DNA of 64,000 bases from Puia dinghuensis (GCF_014642875.1 NZ_BMJC01000006.1:310001-374000), one strand, 5' to 3'; counted from the stretch's first letter, positions 16,129 to 25,320 are shown. Numbers and translations: made by a program. The notes: a model not told the origin generated them from the sequence alone.

Positions 16129-17397
16129 CTCATACACCGCATAGCCCCAGCCCGGGAGGACGAGGTTGCCCGCGGCGGGCAGATCAAGCCAGGTACCGGT
16201 GAAGGCTTCGCGGTAAGAGCCATGTATCAGCAGTTGGGCAACGGGAAGGGTAAGCTCTGCGGCCGAAAGGTTTAGCACTACCAGTACGAGGTCATCGCCG
16301 GCGCGGCGGGCAAAGACGAAGCTGCGATCGTCGAGGGAAGTGTGCAGGCGGTGCAGGGTTACGGCGGGGTCGCCCGATCGCAGGGCGGGGTTCCTTTTGC
16401 GCAATTGCAACAGCGTCCGGTAGAAGCCGTGCATCTCATATCTGCCCGTCCAGTCGATCTGGTCCTTGTCGAAGAATTTTAACCGCTTGTAGTTGGGCAA
16501 TTCCTGACCGCTATAGATGAGCGGGAGCCCATTCCACGTACAGCACAGGACGGCGAAAGCCCTGGCCATGCCGCCCATCCGTTCGAATTCGCTGCCGCTG
16601 TGAGAATTCTCGTCATGGTTGGTGGTGAAGTAAACGCGAAGGCCGTCGTCGGGAAACATCGTATCGTAATACTCCAGCACTTCATCGAGACCGGCGACAG
16701 GTGATTCGGTGCGCCACACCGCTTCCATCTTATGCAGGAGCTTCCAGGTGTAGGTGGCGTCAAACACCTCGTGATAGGCTATCTCTTCGCATTCCGCCAG
16801 CCAGAACAAAGGCTTTAAGGGATCGAGCGCCTGCCGCGCCTCCCGCCAGAAATCCAGGGGCACCAGCATGGCCATATCACAGCGGAAGCCGTCGACATCG
16901 CATTTCCCGATCCAGAATCGCATCACGTCGATCATGGCCTGGCGGAGCCGGGGATTGTCATAGTTCAGATCGATGACATCGGCCCAGCCATGGGGGTCAT
17001 AGAATTGTCCCTCCTGGTTGCGCCGGTAGTAATCGGGATGCTCGCGGGTCCAGTGATGATCCCAGCCCGTATGATTGGCGACGATATCGAGAATGACCCG
17101 GAATCCAAGGGTATGCGCTTCCTTTACCAGCGCGATAAAATCCTCCATCGTGCCGTATTCGGGATTGATGCTCGTATAATCCGAACAGGCATAGTAGCTG
17201 CCAAGGGAGCCGATGCGTTTCTCCGCGCTGATGGGGGTGATAGGCATGAACCAGAGGACGTCTATCCCCATATCACGCAGCCGCGGCAGTTCGCGGGAAA
17301 AGGCCTTGATGGTGCCCTCGGGCGTGTATTGGCGAAGGTTTACTTCATAGATGTTGGAGGAATAGATCCAGTCTACCGGGCGAAATGTGTCACTCAT
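16117..17397 (-). CDS. Cytoplasmic GH13 alpha-amylase-family enzyme
   Basis: A 426-residue glycoside hydrolase family 13 protein. The four family regions are visible: DIVANHT (104-110), GFRCDMA with nucleophile Asp174, FWLAECEE with acid Glu202, and TTNHDENS with Asp262. The last beta-sheet domain is short. There is no signal peptide, so it should act in the cytoplasm on glycogen or imported maltodextrins. Substrate specificity (amylase, cyclomaltodextrinase or maltosyltransferase) cannot be told from motifs alone. The gene is transcribed away from ispH, with 67 bases between the starts. Confidence 0.9.
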   Translation of the reverse strand: MSDTFRPVDWIYSSNIYEVNLRQYTPEGTIKAFSRELPRLRDMGIDVLWFMPITPISAEKRIGSLGSYYACSDYTSINPEYGTMEDFIALVKEAHTLGFRVILDIVANHTGWDHHWTREHPDYYRRNQEGQFYDPHGWADVIDLNYDNPRLRQAMIDVMRFWIGKCDVDGFRCDMAMLVPLDFWREARQALDPLKPLFWLAECEEIAYHEVFDATYTWKLLHKMEAVWRTESPVAGLDEVLEYYDTMFPDDGLRVYFTTNHDENSHSGSEFERMGGMARAFAVLCCTWNGLPLIYSGQELPNYKRLKFFDKDQIDWTGRYEMHGFYRTLLQLRKRNPALRSGDPAVTLHRLHTSLDDRSFVFARRAGDDLVLVVLNLSAAELTLPVAQLLIHGSYREAFTGTWLDLPAAGNLVLPGWGYAVYEKTK

Positions 17398-17450
17398 AAT
17401 ATTGCTGAAGCTTTATTCGTACCTCAAGATATGGGAAAAATGTCTTTTTG

Positions 17451-17458
17451 TACCTTTG
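17451..17458 (+). promoter_or_regulatory. TAnnTTTG -7 box for ispH
   Basis: TACCTTTG lies six bases before the chosen ATG at 17465. The implied leader is almost absent, and the position rules out a start at the in-frame ATG further upstream (17387). Confidence 0.6.
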
Positions 17459-17464
17459 TGGGTC

Positions 17465-18694
17465 ATGAAGAACTTCGATATTCCGATCATTTACCGTAGT
17501 CCGTTGATCTCCGCCATCAAGAACCAGCGCAGGCAGCAGGATAAAATGAAGAAGGATTTTGCCCCTACCCTGCTCAACCTGGGCGAATTACATATCTATC
17601 TGGCAAGACATTTCGGATTCTGCTACGGGGTGGAAAATGCCATCGAGATCTCTTTCCGCACGATAGACGACAATCCCGGAAGACGGATCTTTCTGCTCAG
17701 CGAAATGATCCACAATCCCCAGGTGAATGCCGATCTGCAGTCCAGGGGGGTGCGTTTCCTGCAGGATACCCAAGGCCGGCAGTTGTTGCCTTTCGAGGAA
17801 CTGACAGCGGAAGATATTGTCATCATTCCAGCCTTCGGCACTACCCTGGAGATAGAACAGAAATTACAGGACATCGGCATCCAAACGGAAAAATACAATA
17901 CCACCTGTCCCTTTGTCGAAAAGGTCTGGAACCGAAGCGCGCAGATCGCGCGGAAGGACTATACTATCATCGTTCATGGCAAACCGGGTCATGAAGAGAC
18001 GAGGGCCACCTTCTCTCATGCCGCGGCAGAGACGCCTACGGTCGTTGTAAAGGACATGGCCGAGGCCCGCGAACTGGCGGAATATATCCGGGGACACAAG
18101 GACCCGGCCGGTTTCTACACCCGGTTCAACGGCCAGTATAGTACGGGCTTTGACGTGCAGCGCGATCTCGTACGCATCGGCGTCGTCAACCAGACCACGA
18201 TGCTGGCAAGCGACACCCAGGCCATTGCGGATTATCTGAAACAAACGATGATAGAGTTATATGGACTGACAGAGGCGACGGTGGAAAAGCACTTCGCGGA
18301 CACCCGGGACACGCTCTGCTACGCCACGCTGGACAATCAGTCCGCCGTAACGGGCTTGCTCGATATCCCCGCCGACCTGGCCATCGTCGTGGGAGGCTAT
18401 AACTCCTCCAACACCTCGCACCTGGTGGAGCTGTGCGAGGAAAAAATGCCTACCTATTTCATTTCTTCAGAAGAAAAGATCCTTTCGCCGCAGGAGATCC
18501 TGCATTATGATTTTCATACCAAACGGGAGAAACAGCAAACGGGGTGGCTGTCCGAGCGGCGACCCGTACGGATACTGATCAGCAGTGGAGCCTCCTGTCC
18601 GGACGCGCTGGTAGAAGCCGTGATCCGGAAGATCGCCGGTTACTATGATGCTGGGGAAGCCGTTGAGTCACTGGTGGAAAGCTTTGGCGGCTAA
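17465..18694 (+). CDS. ispH: 4-hydroxy-3-methylbut-2-enyl diphosphate reductase, long form
   Basis: Last enzyme of the MEP isoprenoid pathway, an iron-sulfur enzyme making IPP and DMAPP. The three cluster-ligand cysteines are seen in their usual settings: Cys53 in [11 protein letters not shown], Cys148 in [11 protein letters not shown] and Cys285 in [11 protein letters not shown]. At 409 residues it is about 90 longer than E. coli IspH (316), with an N-terminal extension and an inserted segment near residues 180-240, as in cyanobacterial and plant forms. The start ATG is placed by the promoter box just upstream. It converges on accC with a 4-base overlap. Confidence 0.95.
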   Translation: MKNFDIPIIYRSPLISAIKNQRRQQDKMKKDFAPTLLNLGELHIYLARHFGFCYGVENAIEISFRTIDDNPGRRIFLLSEMIHNPQVNADLQSRGVRFLQDTQGRQLLPFEELTAEDIVIIPAFGTTLEIEQKLQDIGIQTEKYNTTCPFVEKVWNRSAQIARKDYTIIVHGKPGHEETRATFSHAAAETPTVVVKDMAEARELAEYIRGHKDPAGFYTRFNGQYSTGFDVQRDLVRIGVVNQTTMLASDTQAIADYLKQTMIELYGLTEATVEKHFADTRDTLCYATLDNQSAVTGLLDIPADLAIVVGGYNSSNTSHLVELCEEKMPTYFISSEEKILSPQEILHYDFHTKREKQQTGWLSERRPVRILISSGASCPDALVEAVIRKIAGYYDAGEAVESLVESFGG

Positions 18695-20028
18695 ACCATC
18701 TTGAACGATTCGAGGAATTTGGTGTTGAAGTCACCGCTGCGGAAACGTTCATCCTTCATCAGTTGAAGATGGAAGGGAATGGTCGTCTTTATCCCCTCGA
18801 TGACATATTCGCTAAGCGCGCGATGCATGGTGTTGATCGCTTCCTCCCGGGTGCGGGCGACGGCAATGATCTTGGCGATCATGGAGTCGTAGTACGGCGG
18901 GATGGTATAACCGGCGTAAGCGTGGGAGTCGACGCGAATCCCATGGCCGCCCGGCTGATGCAGGACGGTGATTCGTCCCGGTGAGGGTCTGAAATCATTA
19001 TAGGGGTCTTCTGCGTTGATACGGCACTCAATAGCATGCCCCTGGGGCTCGTAGTTAAGTCCGCTGATGGTGTCGCCGGCGGCTATCTTTATCTGTTCTT
19101 TTATAAGATCGAAATTGACTACTTCTTCCGTCACGCAATGTTCCACCTGGATACGGGTATTCATCTCCATGAAGTAGAAATTGCGGTGCTTGTCCACGAG
19201 GAATTCTATCGTCCCTACGCTTTCGTAATTGATAGCAGAGGCCGCTTTGATGGCTGCCTCACCCATGCGCTGACGCAGTTCGGGCGTCATAAAGGGGGAA
19301 GGGGATTCTTCCACCAGTTTCTGGTGGCGGCGTTGGATGGAGCAATCCCTCTCGCTGAGGTGGCAGACTTTTCCATATTGATCGCCTGCTACCTGGATCT
19401 CGATGTGCCTGGGCTCTTCGACAAACTTCTCCATGTAGATGCCGTCGTTCTTAAAGGCGGCGCCCGCTTCGGCCTTGGCCGTGTTATAAGCCCTTTCCAT
19501 GTCAGCCTCTTCCCACACTACCCGCATGCCTTTTCCACCACCGCCGGCAGTGGCTTTGAGGATAATGGGATACCCCACGTCTTTCGCCATGCTCTTAGCT
19601 TCGTCGAGGCTTTCCAGGAGTCCTTCGCCACCGGGTACTACCGGAACTCCTGCCTTGATCATGGTCTCCTTAGCCGTGATCTTGTCACCCATGGAGTTGA
19701 TCATGGCAGGTGTGGGGCCGATGAATTTTATTTCATGTTCACCGCAGATCTCGGCGAACCGTGCGTTTTCCGCGAGGAACCCGTAACCGGGGTGGATGGC
19801 ATCCGCATTGGTGATCTCCGCGGCGGCCATGATATGTGGGATATTCAGATACGAGTCGAAACTGGCGGGCTTTCCTATACATACCGCTTCATCCGCAAAC
19901 TTGACATGCAGGCTTTCCTTATCCGCCGTGGAGTAGACCGCTACAGTCTTAATACCCATCTCGCGACAGGTACGAATGACCCTGAGGGCGATCTCTCCTC
20001 GGTTGGCAATAAGTATCTTTTTAAACAT
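18691..20028 (-). CDS. accC: Acetyl-CoA carboxylase, biotin carboxylase subunit
   Basis: ATP-grasp enzyme that carboxylates biotin on AccB, the first step of fatty-acid synthesis. The 445 residues are the normal length. Visible motifs are the N-terminal [17 protein letters not shown], the glycine-rich ATP loop [14 protein letters not shown], the catalytic region [20 protein letters not shown] and the metal site [11 protein letters not shown]. It is 19 bases downstream of accB and in the efp-accB-accC order common in Bacteroidota. The carboxyltransferase subunits are not in the window. Confidence 0.97.
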   Translation of the reverse strand: MFKKILIANRGEIALRVIRTCREMGIKTVAVYSTADKESLHVKFADEAVCIGKPASFDSYLNIPHIMAAAEITNADAIHPGYGFLAENARFAEICGEHEIKFIGPTPAMINSMGDKITAKETMIKAGVPVVPGGEGLLESLDEAKSMAKDVGYPIILKATAGGGGKGMRVVWEEADMERAYNTAKAEAGAAFKNDGIYMEKFVEEPRHIEIQVAGDQYGKVCHLSERDCSIQRRHQKLVEESPSPFMTPELRQRMGEAAIKAASAINYESVGTIEFLVDKHRNFYFMEMNTRIQVEHCVTEEVVNFDLIKEQIKIAAGDTISGLNYEPQGHAIECRINAEDPYNDFRPSPGRITVLHQPGGHGIRVDSHAYAGYTIPPYYDSMIAKIIAVARTREEAINTMHRALSEYVIEGIKTTIPFHLQLMKDERFRSGDFNTKFLESFKMV

Positions 20029-20047
20029 TCTTGTTATTTAAGGATAA

Positions 20048-20536
20048 TCAAGGTTCTACCAGGAACAGGGGCTGGTCGTACTCAACCGGGGAAGCGTCTT
20101 CCACCAGCACTTTTACAATTTTACCCTGCACCTCGCTCTCAATCTCATTAAAGAGCTTCATGGCTTCGATGATGCAGACCACTTTGCCGGGTGCGATCTC
20201 GTCGCCTACATTGACAAAAGAAGGCTTATCCGGTGAGGGGCTCCGGTAGAAGGTGCCGATCATGGGGCTTTTTATGGTGACGGTGTTGCCGGCCGGAGCT
20301 TCGGGCGCCTTGGCAGGTTTTTCCGCCGCCGGAGCGGGCTGGGGCTGGGCAGCAACAACGGGGGGCGCAGCCATGGTAGCTATCGGTTGCGTGTGTACGG
20401 GTGCCGCTATCACCTGTTGAACAGGTTCTTCTTTTTGTCTGATGGTCAATTTAAATCCTTTCTCTTCAATGCTTACTTCTCCGATATTAGACTTGTTGAT
20501 CATCTTGATCAACTCCTGAATCTGTTTAAAATCCAT
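20048..20536 (-). CDS. accB: Biotin carboxyl carrier protein of acetyl-CoA carboxylase
   Basis: The 162-residue carrier has an N-terminal helix ([16 protein letters not shown]), a Pro/Ala-rich flexible linker (about residues 38-82), and a C-terminal biotinyl domain with EAMKL, where Lys127 receives biotin. The thumb and the surrounding [13 protein letters not shown] are the standard BCCP form. It lies directly upstream of accC in one transcript. No clear TAnnTTTG box is seen before it; the nearest candidate is TATATTTA. Confidence 0.97.
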   Translation of the reverse strand: MDFKQIQELIKMINKSNIGEVSIEEKGFKLTIRQKEEPVQQVIAAPVHTQPIATMAAPPVVAAQPQPAPAAEKPAKAPEAPAGNTVTIKSPMIGTFYRSPSPDKPSFVNVGDEIAPGKVVCIIEAMKLFNEIESEVQGKIVKVLVEDASPVEYDQPLFLVEP

Positions 20537-20667
20537 ATTGGATGAATTTACAGTTAAATTGGGCGGCTAAAATAGGGATTATAGCTAAATATACCCAAAA
20601 ACACCGGTGAAAATAAATAAATTACACTCCCGGTCGCCGACCGAAGTTGCAAATTCCCTCCAAACAT

Positions 20668-21231
20668 TTACTTCACTCTTTCGACGTATTCGCCGGTCTT
20701 TGTGTTGATGCGGATCAGCTCCCCTTCATTGACAAACAGGGGCACGTGGACGGTAGCACCCGTCTCTACTGTCGCAGGCTTAAGAGTACGGGTAGCCGTA
20801 TCTCCTTTTACCCCCGGCTCGGAATAGGTGACGGTAACGACGATCTTGTCAGGCAATTCCACGCTCATCGGCTGTTCGGACTCGGTATTGATCAGCACAG
20901 AGACTTCCTGGCCTTCCTTCAGGAATTGAGGGGCATCGATCAGGTGTTCTTGCAAGGCTATCTGTTCAAAGGTTTCGTTGTCCATGAAATTGTAGCCAGT
21001 GTCATCCTTATAGAGGTATTGGTAGGCTTTTCTTTCAACGCGAACGGGAAAGATGGTGTCACCGCTGTTCCAGGTCTTTTCGATGGAGCGGCTGTTGTCT
21101 ACTCCTTTCAGCTTAGCCCAGACTTTTGCCGCTGCCCGGGCGGTCTTGTTCTCTCCGAACTCTACAACGGTATACAAACTGCCATCTAATTTGATGATCA
21201 TACCACGACTGATATCTGCCGTATTTGCCAT
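20668..21231 (-). CDS. efp: Elongation factor P with a non-canonical tip loop
   Basis: EF-P binds the ribosomal E site and rescues stalling at polyproline. The 187 residues align without gaps to E. coli EF-P through the first domain, and the signature in domain III is intact (VTYSEPGVKGDTATRTLKPATVETG). The tip loop is the oddity: where E. coli has K-P-G-K34-G, this protein has K29-T-A-R32-A, so the Pro and both Gly are replaced and the modified position is Arg. Arg at this place is rhamnosylated in EarP-dependent EF-Ps, but those keep the PGRG surroundings. The codons (AAG ACC GCC CGG GCA) are unambiguous. The gene precedes accB by 131 bases and has its own promoter box. Confidence 0.96.
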   Translation of the reverse strand: MANTADISRGMIIKLDGSLYTVVEFGENKTARAAAKVWAKLKGVDNSRSIEKTWNSGDTIFPVRVERKAYQYLYKDDTGYNFMDNETFEQIALQEHLIDAPQFLKEGQEVSVLINTESEQPMSVELPDKIVVTVTYSEPGVKGDTATRTLKPATVETGATVHVPLFVNEGELIRINTKTGEYVERVK

Positions 21232-21260
21232 AAAAGCGGTAAAATTTTTGCGTTAGGGTG

Positions 21261-21268
21261 CAAATTTA
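21261..21268 (-). promoter_or_regulatory. TAnnTTTG -7 box for efp
   Basis: TAAATTTG on the minus strand, 29 bases before the efp ATG. Confidence 0.55.
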
Positions 21269-21297
21269 CGTCAAAATCCCTATGTGACAAACTTCGG

Positions 21298-21651
21298 CTA
21301 CTTTTCGATGAGATCGATTATCTCCTTCAATTCTTTTGCACCGAGCTTCTTTTCCTCGACGAAGAAACTGACGAGCTGCTTATAGGAATCGGCGAAATAT
21401 TCCTTTACAAAGCCGCTCATAAATTTCTTTTTGTATTCGTCTTCCGAGATCTGCGGTTTGTATAAATAGGCATTGCCGATGAGCCGGCTTGCCAAAAAAC
21501 CTTTCTTTTCCAGGTTCTTAATAGTCGAAGCAAGAGTCGTATAAGGCATGGTTGCCGATGGCAGATGCTCGAGAAAGAGTTTGATATTGCCCTCCCCCAC
21601 CTTCCAAATGGCTTGCATGGCTTCTTCTTCCTGGCGGCTAAGTTTCTCCAT
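21298..21651 (-). CDS. BlaI/MecI/CopY-type winged-helix repressor (orphan)
   Basis: The 117-residue protein has the N-terminal winged helix of the BlaI family: LSRQEEEAMQAIWKVGEGNIKLFLEHL, then the recognition part MPYTTLASTIKNLEKKGFL and the wing RLIGNAYLYKPQIS. The C-terminal helices dimerise. In other systems BlaI is inactivated by the membrane protease BlaR1 encoded next door. No BlaR1, beta-lactamase or copper gene is next to it. Two inverted repeats of the TACGA...TCGTA type lie immediately before the start codon, so it probably represses itself and perhaps also the thioredoxin-like gene transcribed the other way. Confidence 0.88.
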   Translation of the reverse strand: MEKLSRQEEEAMQAIWKVGEGNIKLFLEHLPSATMPYTTLASTIKNLEKKGFLASRLIGNAYLYKPQISEDEYKKKFMSGFVKEYFADSYKQLVSFFVEEKKLGAKELKEIIDLIEK

Positions 21652-21655
21652 ACTA

Positions 21656-21690
21656 TTACGATGTTTTCGTAAACCTACGAAATTTTCGTA
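21656..21690. promoter_or_regulatory. Twin operator dyads before the BlaI-type gene
   Basis: Two inverted repeats stand side by side: TTACGA-5-TCGTAA at 21656-21672 and a perfect TACGAAA-T-TTTCGTA at 21676-21690. Their centres are 19 bases apart. The first begins a few bases upstream of the repressor ATG, so a bound dimer would block its transcription. BlaI-family operators in other bacteria are dyads of similar size; the assignment is by position and symmetry. Confidence 0.65.
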
Positions 21691-21735
21691 ATAAACAAAT
21701 AAAATTTTCGCTTTTCCGTTTGACCTTCTGAGTGT

Positions 21736-21743
21736 TACTTTTG
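21736..21743 (+). promoter_or_regulatory. TAnnTTTG -7 box for the thioredoxin-like gene
   Basis: TACTTTTG on the plus strand, 34 bases before the ATG and about 45 bases from the nearer repressor dyad, so the -33 region lies beside the operators. Confidence 0.55.
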
Positions 21744-21777
21744 CAGCGGATTTCCCTTGTAAACTATTTTATAAAAG

Positions 21778-22317
21778 ATGAAAAAAGCATTTTTGGCCCT
21801 GATGGCCATCGCCTGTTGTCATTTTCTGCATGCGCAGCCGACCCGACCAAACCAGCCGGCCACCGACCCTGCCAATACCCAGGCGCCCTATCTCAAATTT
21901 CCAACGATCCCACCCTTTCATCTCTTAAAACTGGACAGCGCCACCTACCTCACCAAGGATGATATCAAAAAGAACCGCAAGACGATAATCATGTATTTCA
22001 GCCCGGATTGCGAGCACTGCAAGCATGAGATCGAATCCTTCCTTTCCAACTTCAACAAGTTTAAAGATATCGAGATCGTGATGGCTACTTATCAGCCTTT
22101 TTCGGAGATGAAGGAATTCAACGAGCACTATCGCATTTTCGAACATCCGAATATTAAAATAGGCCGGGATGAGAAATTCTTCCTACCGCCTTATTATAAT
22201 ATCCACAATCTACCTTACCTGGCCCTGTATGACAAAAAGGGCAACCTGATCACCACTTTCGAGGGGACGCAAAAAGTAGATACCCTGATGAATGCCTTTA
22301 AGGAAAAGAAGAAGTAG
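21778..22317 (+). CDS. Exported thioredoxin-fold protein (CEHC)
   Basis: A 179-residue periplasmic protein: signal peptide ending near LHAQ, a Pro/Thr-rich spacer (residues 21-46), then a thioredoxin fold with the redox motif Cys78-Glu-His-Cys81 in YFSPDCEHCKHEI and the cis-Pro loop at NLPYLALYD. It resembles TlpA/ResA-like redoxins but lacks a second recognisable domain. It could reduce or oxidise envelope thiols; the partner is unknown. It is transcribed divergently from the BlaI-type repressor and precedes mdh by 37 bases. Confidence 0.85.
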   Translation: MKKAFLALMAIACCHFLHAQPTRPNQPATDPANTQAPYLKFPTIPPFHLLKLDSATYLTKDDIKKNRKTIIMYFSPDCEHCKHEIESFLSNFNKFKDIEIVMATYQPFSEMKEFNEHYRIFEHPNIKIGRDEKFFLPPYYNIHNLPYLALYDKKGNLITTFEGTQKVDTLMNAFKEKKK

Positions 22318-22354
22318 TAGTAGTCATTAATTTTATCACTCAAATATTTTACAG

Positions 22355-23284
22355 ATGAAAGTTACGGTTGTAGGCGCCGGCGCCGTAGGCGCTACCTGTG
22401 CCGATAATATCGCCCGTGCAGCATTGGCAGAAGAATTGGTGCTGCTGGACATCAAGGAAGGATTAGCAGAAGGAAAGGCCCAGGATATGATGCAGACGGC
22501 CGCGCTGCTGGGTTTCGACACCCGCATCACCGGAAGCACCAATGATTATTCCAAAACAGCAGGAAGCGACGTGGTGGTGGTGACCTCCGGCCTTCCCCGC
22601 AAACCGGGTATGACGCGCGAGGAACTCATCGGCACCAACGCCGGTATCGTAAGGGGCGTAGCGGAAAACATCCTGAAATATTCGCCCAATGCCATCCTGA
22701 TCATCATCAGCAACCCGATGGATACCATGACCTATCTCACGCTGACCGCTACCGGCCTGCCCAAGAACCGCATCATCGGGATGGGTGGCACGCTGGACAG
22801 CGCGCGCTTCAGATATCAACTTTCCCAACACCTGGGTTGCAGCCCGGCCGACCTTAACGCGGTAGTAGTCGGCGGCCATGGCGATACCACGATGATCCCG
22901 CTGATCCGTTTGGCTACGTGGAACAGCGTGCCTGTAACGAAGTTTTTGAGCGCCGATCAGCAAAAGCAGATCGTAGCCGATACCATGGTCGGTGGCGCTA
23001 CCCTGACCAAACTCATCGGAACCTCGGCCTGGTATGCTCCGGGTGCAGCCGGCGCAGCCCTGGTGGAAGCTATCCTGCGCGACGAGAAGAAGCTGTTTAC
23101 CTGCTGTGTTTCGCTCAATGGGGAATATGGTCAGAAGGATATCTGTCTTGGCGTGCCGGTGGTTATTGGCAGAAACGGCTGGGAGAAGATATTGGACTTC
23201 GGCCTCAACGCCGAAGAGCAGGCGCTCTTCAACAAGAGCGCCGACGCCGTGCGCAGCATGAATGACGTATTGAAGACGTTGTAG
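22355..23284 (+). CDS. mdh: Malate dehydrogenase
   Basis: NAD-dependent enzyme of the TCA cycle. The 309 residues are the lactate/malate dehydrogenase type 3 form: dinucleotide loop GAGAVGAT (7-14), Asp32 after the second strand (favours NAD), the substrate loop SGLPRKPGMTREEL, ISNPMD and the catalytic GGHGDTT with His175. The Arg in PRKPG indicates malate, not lactate, as substrate. A terminator with a UUCG loop follows the stop. Confidence 0.95.
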   Translation: MKVTVVGAGAVGATCADNIARAALAEELVLLDIKEGLAEGKAQDMMQTAALLGFDTRITGSTNDYSKTAGSDVVVVTSGLPRKPGMTREELIGTNAGIVRGVAENILKYSPNAILIIISNPMDTMTYLTLTATGLPKNRIIGMGGTLDSARFRYQLSQHLGCSPADLNAVVVGGHGDTTMIPLIRLATWNSVPVTKFLSADQQKQIVADTMVGGATLTKLIGTSAWYAPGAAGAALVEAILRDEKKLFTCCVSLNGEYGQKDICLGVPVVIGRNGWEKILDFGLNAEEQALFNKSADAVRSMNDVLKTL

Positions 23285-23307
23285 TCTTTAATGATATAGT
23301 TTCATCG

Positions 23308-23333
23308 GGCCGCCCCTTCGGGGTGGCCTTTTT
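23308..23333 (+). terminator. Terminator of mdh
   Basis: GGCCGCCCC-TTCG-GGGTGGCC forms a GC-rich hairpin with a UUCG loop and is followed by TTTTT. It separates mdh from the converging DUF3667 gene. Confidence 0.85.
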
Positions 23334-24294
23334 ATAAGGAGACGTACGTGAGCACCATCAGGACACTCATCGCAATGATCAGCGTGACCCAATAGATGAA
23401 TCCGATCGCAAGCCCTTTGCCCAGCGAAACCCAGAAGGATTGCCCGTACATGCCGCGCAGCGAAGCCACGAGGTAGCCGAAGGCCCCCAGCATTGAAATG
23501 ACTCCCAGAAGGAGGCCGGACCATTCTCCCGGGATGAGCCTGCCGAGGAGAAGAAAGACCAGCAGCATAAGGAAGACAAAGGAATGGTAGTGCACGGAGA
23601 ATATGGCGTGATTGACGTAATAGTACTTTTTTCGGCTATAGAACCACCCCACGTATAATGCGAACAGTGGCAGGAGAATGAACATCAGTTTGGGGATATC
23701 GTGATGGATGTCTATCTCAAGGTGGATTTTCCCGTTGCCATTATGCGCTTCTTTCACCCCGAGATTGTGTCGCATCATCCAGCGCTCGATGCCCTTGTCT
23801 TTTGCCTTTGCGGTATCGGGGAGGTTTTGCTGAATAGAGTCGTATTCGTGGATATTACGGTATTTGTATTCCTCCAGATCGAAGATCACCATCCCGAAGG
23901 AGCGCATTGTTATATTCAGCGTTTCCTCTCCGGGTTTCACCTTTTGCGGCGGGTCATCGTGCGGCTTGTCGGTTCCTTCCCTCCCGGCGAACACGGCGAG
24001 AAAGAACATCGCAGAGATGAAGATATACATGCGGATGGGGTTCAGGTAGCTGGCCCGCCGGCCGGCGACATATTCCCGGGTGAGGAAACCGGGCCGGAGG
24101 ATGAGGTCCTTCACTGTAATGAACAGCTTGCTGTCGAAATGGGTGATGTCGGCAAAAAAGTGACCTACGAGGTGACCTACCGTTTCTGTGGGTTCGATAT
24201 TCTCCTGGCCACAGCGGGTGCAGAATCGCTCTTCTACAGTCGCCCCGCAATTGAGGCAAGTCTTGTCATGCCGAAGATGATGACGGCGAGGCAT
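23332..24294 (-). CDS. DUF3667 zinc-ribbon membrane protein
   Basis: The 320-residue protein opens with a zinc ribbon (Cys13, Cys16, Cys25, Cys28 in CLNCG...CTRCGQ). A membrane part follows with a hydrophobic segment near residue 90 (MYIFISAMFFLAVFAG), a charged extracellular or cytosolic loop of about 110 residues, and four closing hydrophobic segments. This is the DUF3667 layout; the function is unknown. It is the last gene of a five-gene minus-strand run, 21 bases after the glycosyltransferase gene. Confidence 0.85.
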   Translation of the reverse strand: MPRRHHLRHDKTCLNCGATVEERFCTRCGQENIEPTETVGHLVGHFFADITHFDSKLFITVKDLILRPGFLTREYVAGRRASYLNPIRMYIFISAMFFLAVFAGREGTDKPHDDPPQKVKPGEETLNITMRSFGMVIFDLEEYKYRNIHEYDSIQQNLPDTAKAKDKGIERWMMRHNLGVKEAHNGNGKIHLEIDIHHDIPKLMFILLPLFALYVGWFYSRKKYYYVNHAIFSVHYHSFVFLMLLVFLLLGRLIPGEWSGLLLGVISMLGAFGYLVASLRGMYGQSFWVSLGKGLAIGFIYWVTLIIAMSVLMVLTYVSL

Positions 24295-24315
24295 TCTCTT
24301 ACTGGGGGTTTTTTC

Positions 24316-25320
24316 CTAAAAATATTGAAAAATCCGGTCAACCGCCTGCTTCTCCATACATTTAAAATGTCCCTTCGGACATTTGTTATACCCGATCTTC
24401 GAACAGGGGCGGCAGGAGAGGCCTTTTACCTCCATAATAACATCGGGTTTGTCGCCCAGCAACCCGCCCCTGAAATGATATAAATAATTTTCACCATAGT
24501 AAGGATACATCCCGAATTCCGGAACGGTATTTCCCCAGATGGAGACAATAGGGCGTTTGAATGCCGCCGCGATGTGCATCAGCCCGGTGTCATGGGTGAC
24601 GATGAGCCTGGCCTGGCGCACCAGCGCCGCCGACTCATTGATGTTGAAAAGCCCGCAAGCGTTGTAGATCTTCACCGGATCGATGGCGGAAAGCTGTTTG
24701 GCGATGTCGGCGTCTTCGGGTCCGCCAAGCAGGATAATGGGATGGCGGGTCTCTTTACAGATGGTTTGCAGCTTGTGCAAGGGAAGGCGCTTTGTCGCCA
24801 GGGCCGCGCCAATGACCAGGCCGATATACCCGGCCTGATGCGAAGTAGGGATGTCTTCCGGTTTTAGTTCATCCCCGGGCGGGATGAAGTAATCGAGTCC
24901 GGCGCCATCGTTCTTTATACCAAAGGTCTTCACCGTATCGAGATAGCGATCGACGATGTGCACCGGCGGGAGCCTGTTTATCTTGAAGTTAGTATAGAGC
25001 CATTTTTGTATGTTCAGCTTGTCGAAGGAGAAGGATTGCTTTTTTAGTCCTTTTTTTACTTTGATGGTGCGGAGATTGTGGTGCAGATCGATGATATAAT
25101 CATAATCTTCTTGCCGCAGCGTCGTGATGAGCCCGTCGAGATCGTTCCCGAGACAATGGATCTTATCAATATAAGGGTTAGCCGCCAGGATGGGCCGGAA
25201 GGCGGCCTTGGTGAGATAATGCACTTCGGCCGTGACAACCTGCTTCTTCAGACAACGGACCACCGGTGTCGTAAGCACGATGTCACCGATGGAACTGAAA
25301 CGAATGATCAAAAACTTCAT
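24316..25320 (-). CDS. Family 9 glycosyltransferase (heptosyltransferase-like)
   Basis: The 334-residue protein has the GT9 layout: N-terminal MKFLIIRFSSIGDIVLTTPVVRCL and the C-terminal nucleotide-sugar site HDTGLMHIAAAFKRPIVSIWG. GT9 enzymes add heptose to the LPS core; in Bacteroidota the sugar and acceptor are often different. A cluster of cysteines at the C-terminus (CRPCSKIGYNKCPKGHFKC) is a feature of this subgroup. The start codon abuts the stop of the MFS gene. Confidence 0.9.
   Translation of the reverse strand: MKFLIIRFSSIGDIVLTTPVVRCLKKQVVTAEVHYLTKAAFRPILAANPYIDKIHCLGNDLDGLITTLRQEDYDYIIDLHHNLRTIKVKKGLKKQSFSFDKLNIQKWLYTNFKINRLPPVHIVDRYLDTVKTFGIKNDGAGLDYFIPPGDELKPEDIPTSHQAGYIGLVIGAALATKRLPLHKLQTICKETRHPIILLGGPEDADIAKQLSAIDPVKIYNACGLFNINESAALVRQARLIVTHDTGLMHIAAAFKRPIVSIWGNTVPEFGMYPYYGENYLYHFRGGLLGDKPDVIMEVKGLSCRPCSKIGYNKCPKGHFKCMEKQAVDRIFQYF

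Noticed and set aside
19036-20151. Open frame of about 370 codons on the plus strand opposite accC and accB
   Set aside because: AccC and AccB are unmistakable on the minus strand; the long shadow comes from the GC-rich third positions.
21298-21651. Beta-lactam resistance (blaI-blaR1) locus
   Set aside because: No BlaR1 protease or beta-lactamase gene is found near the repressor.
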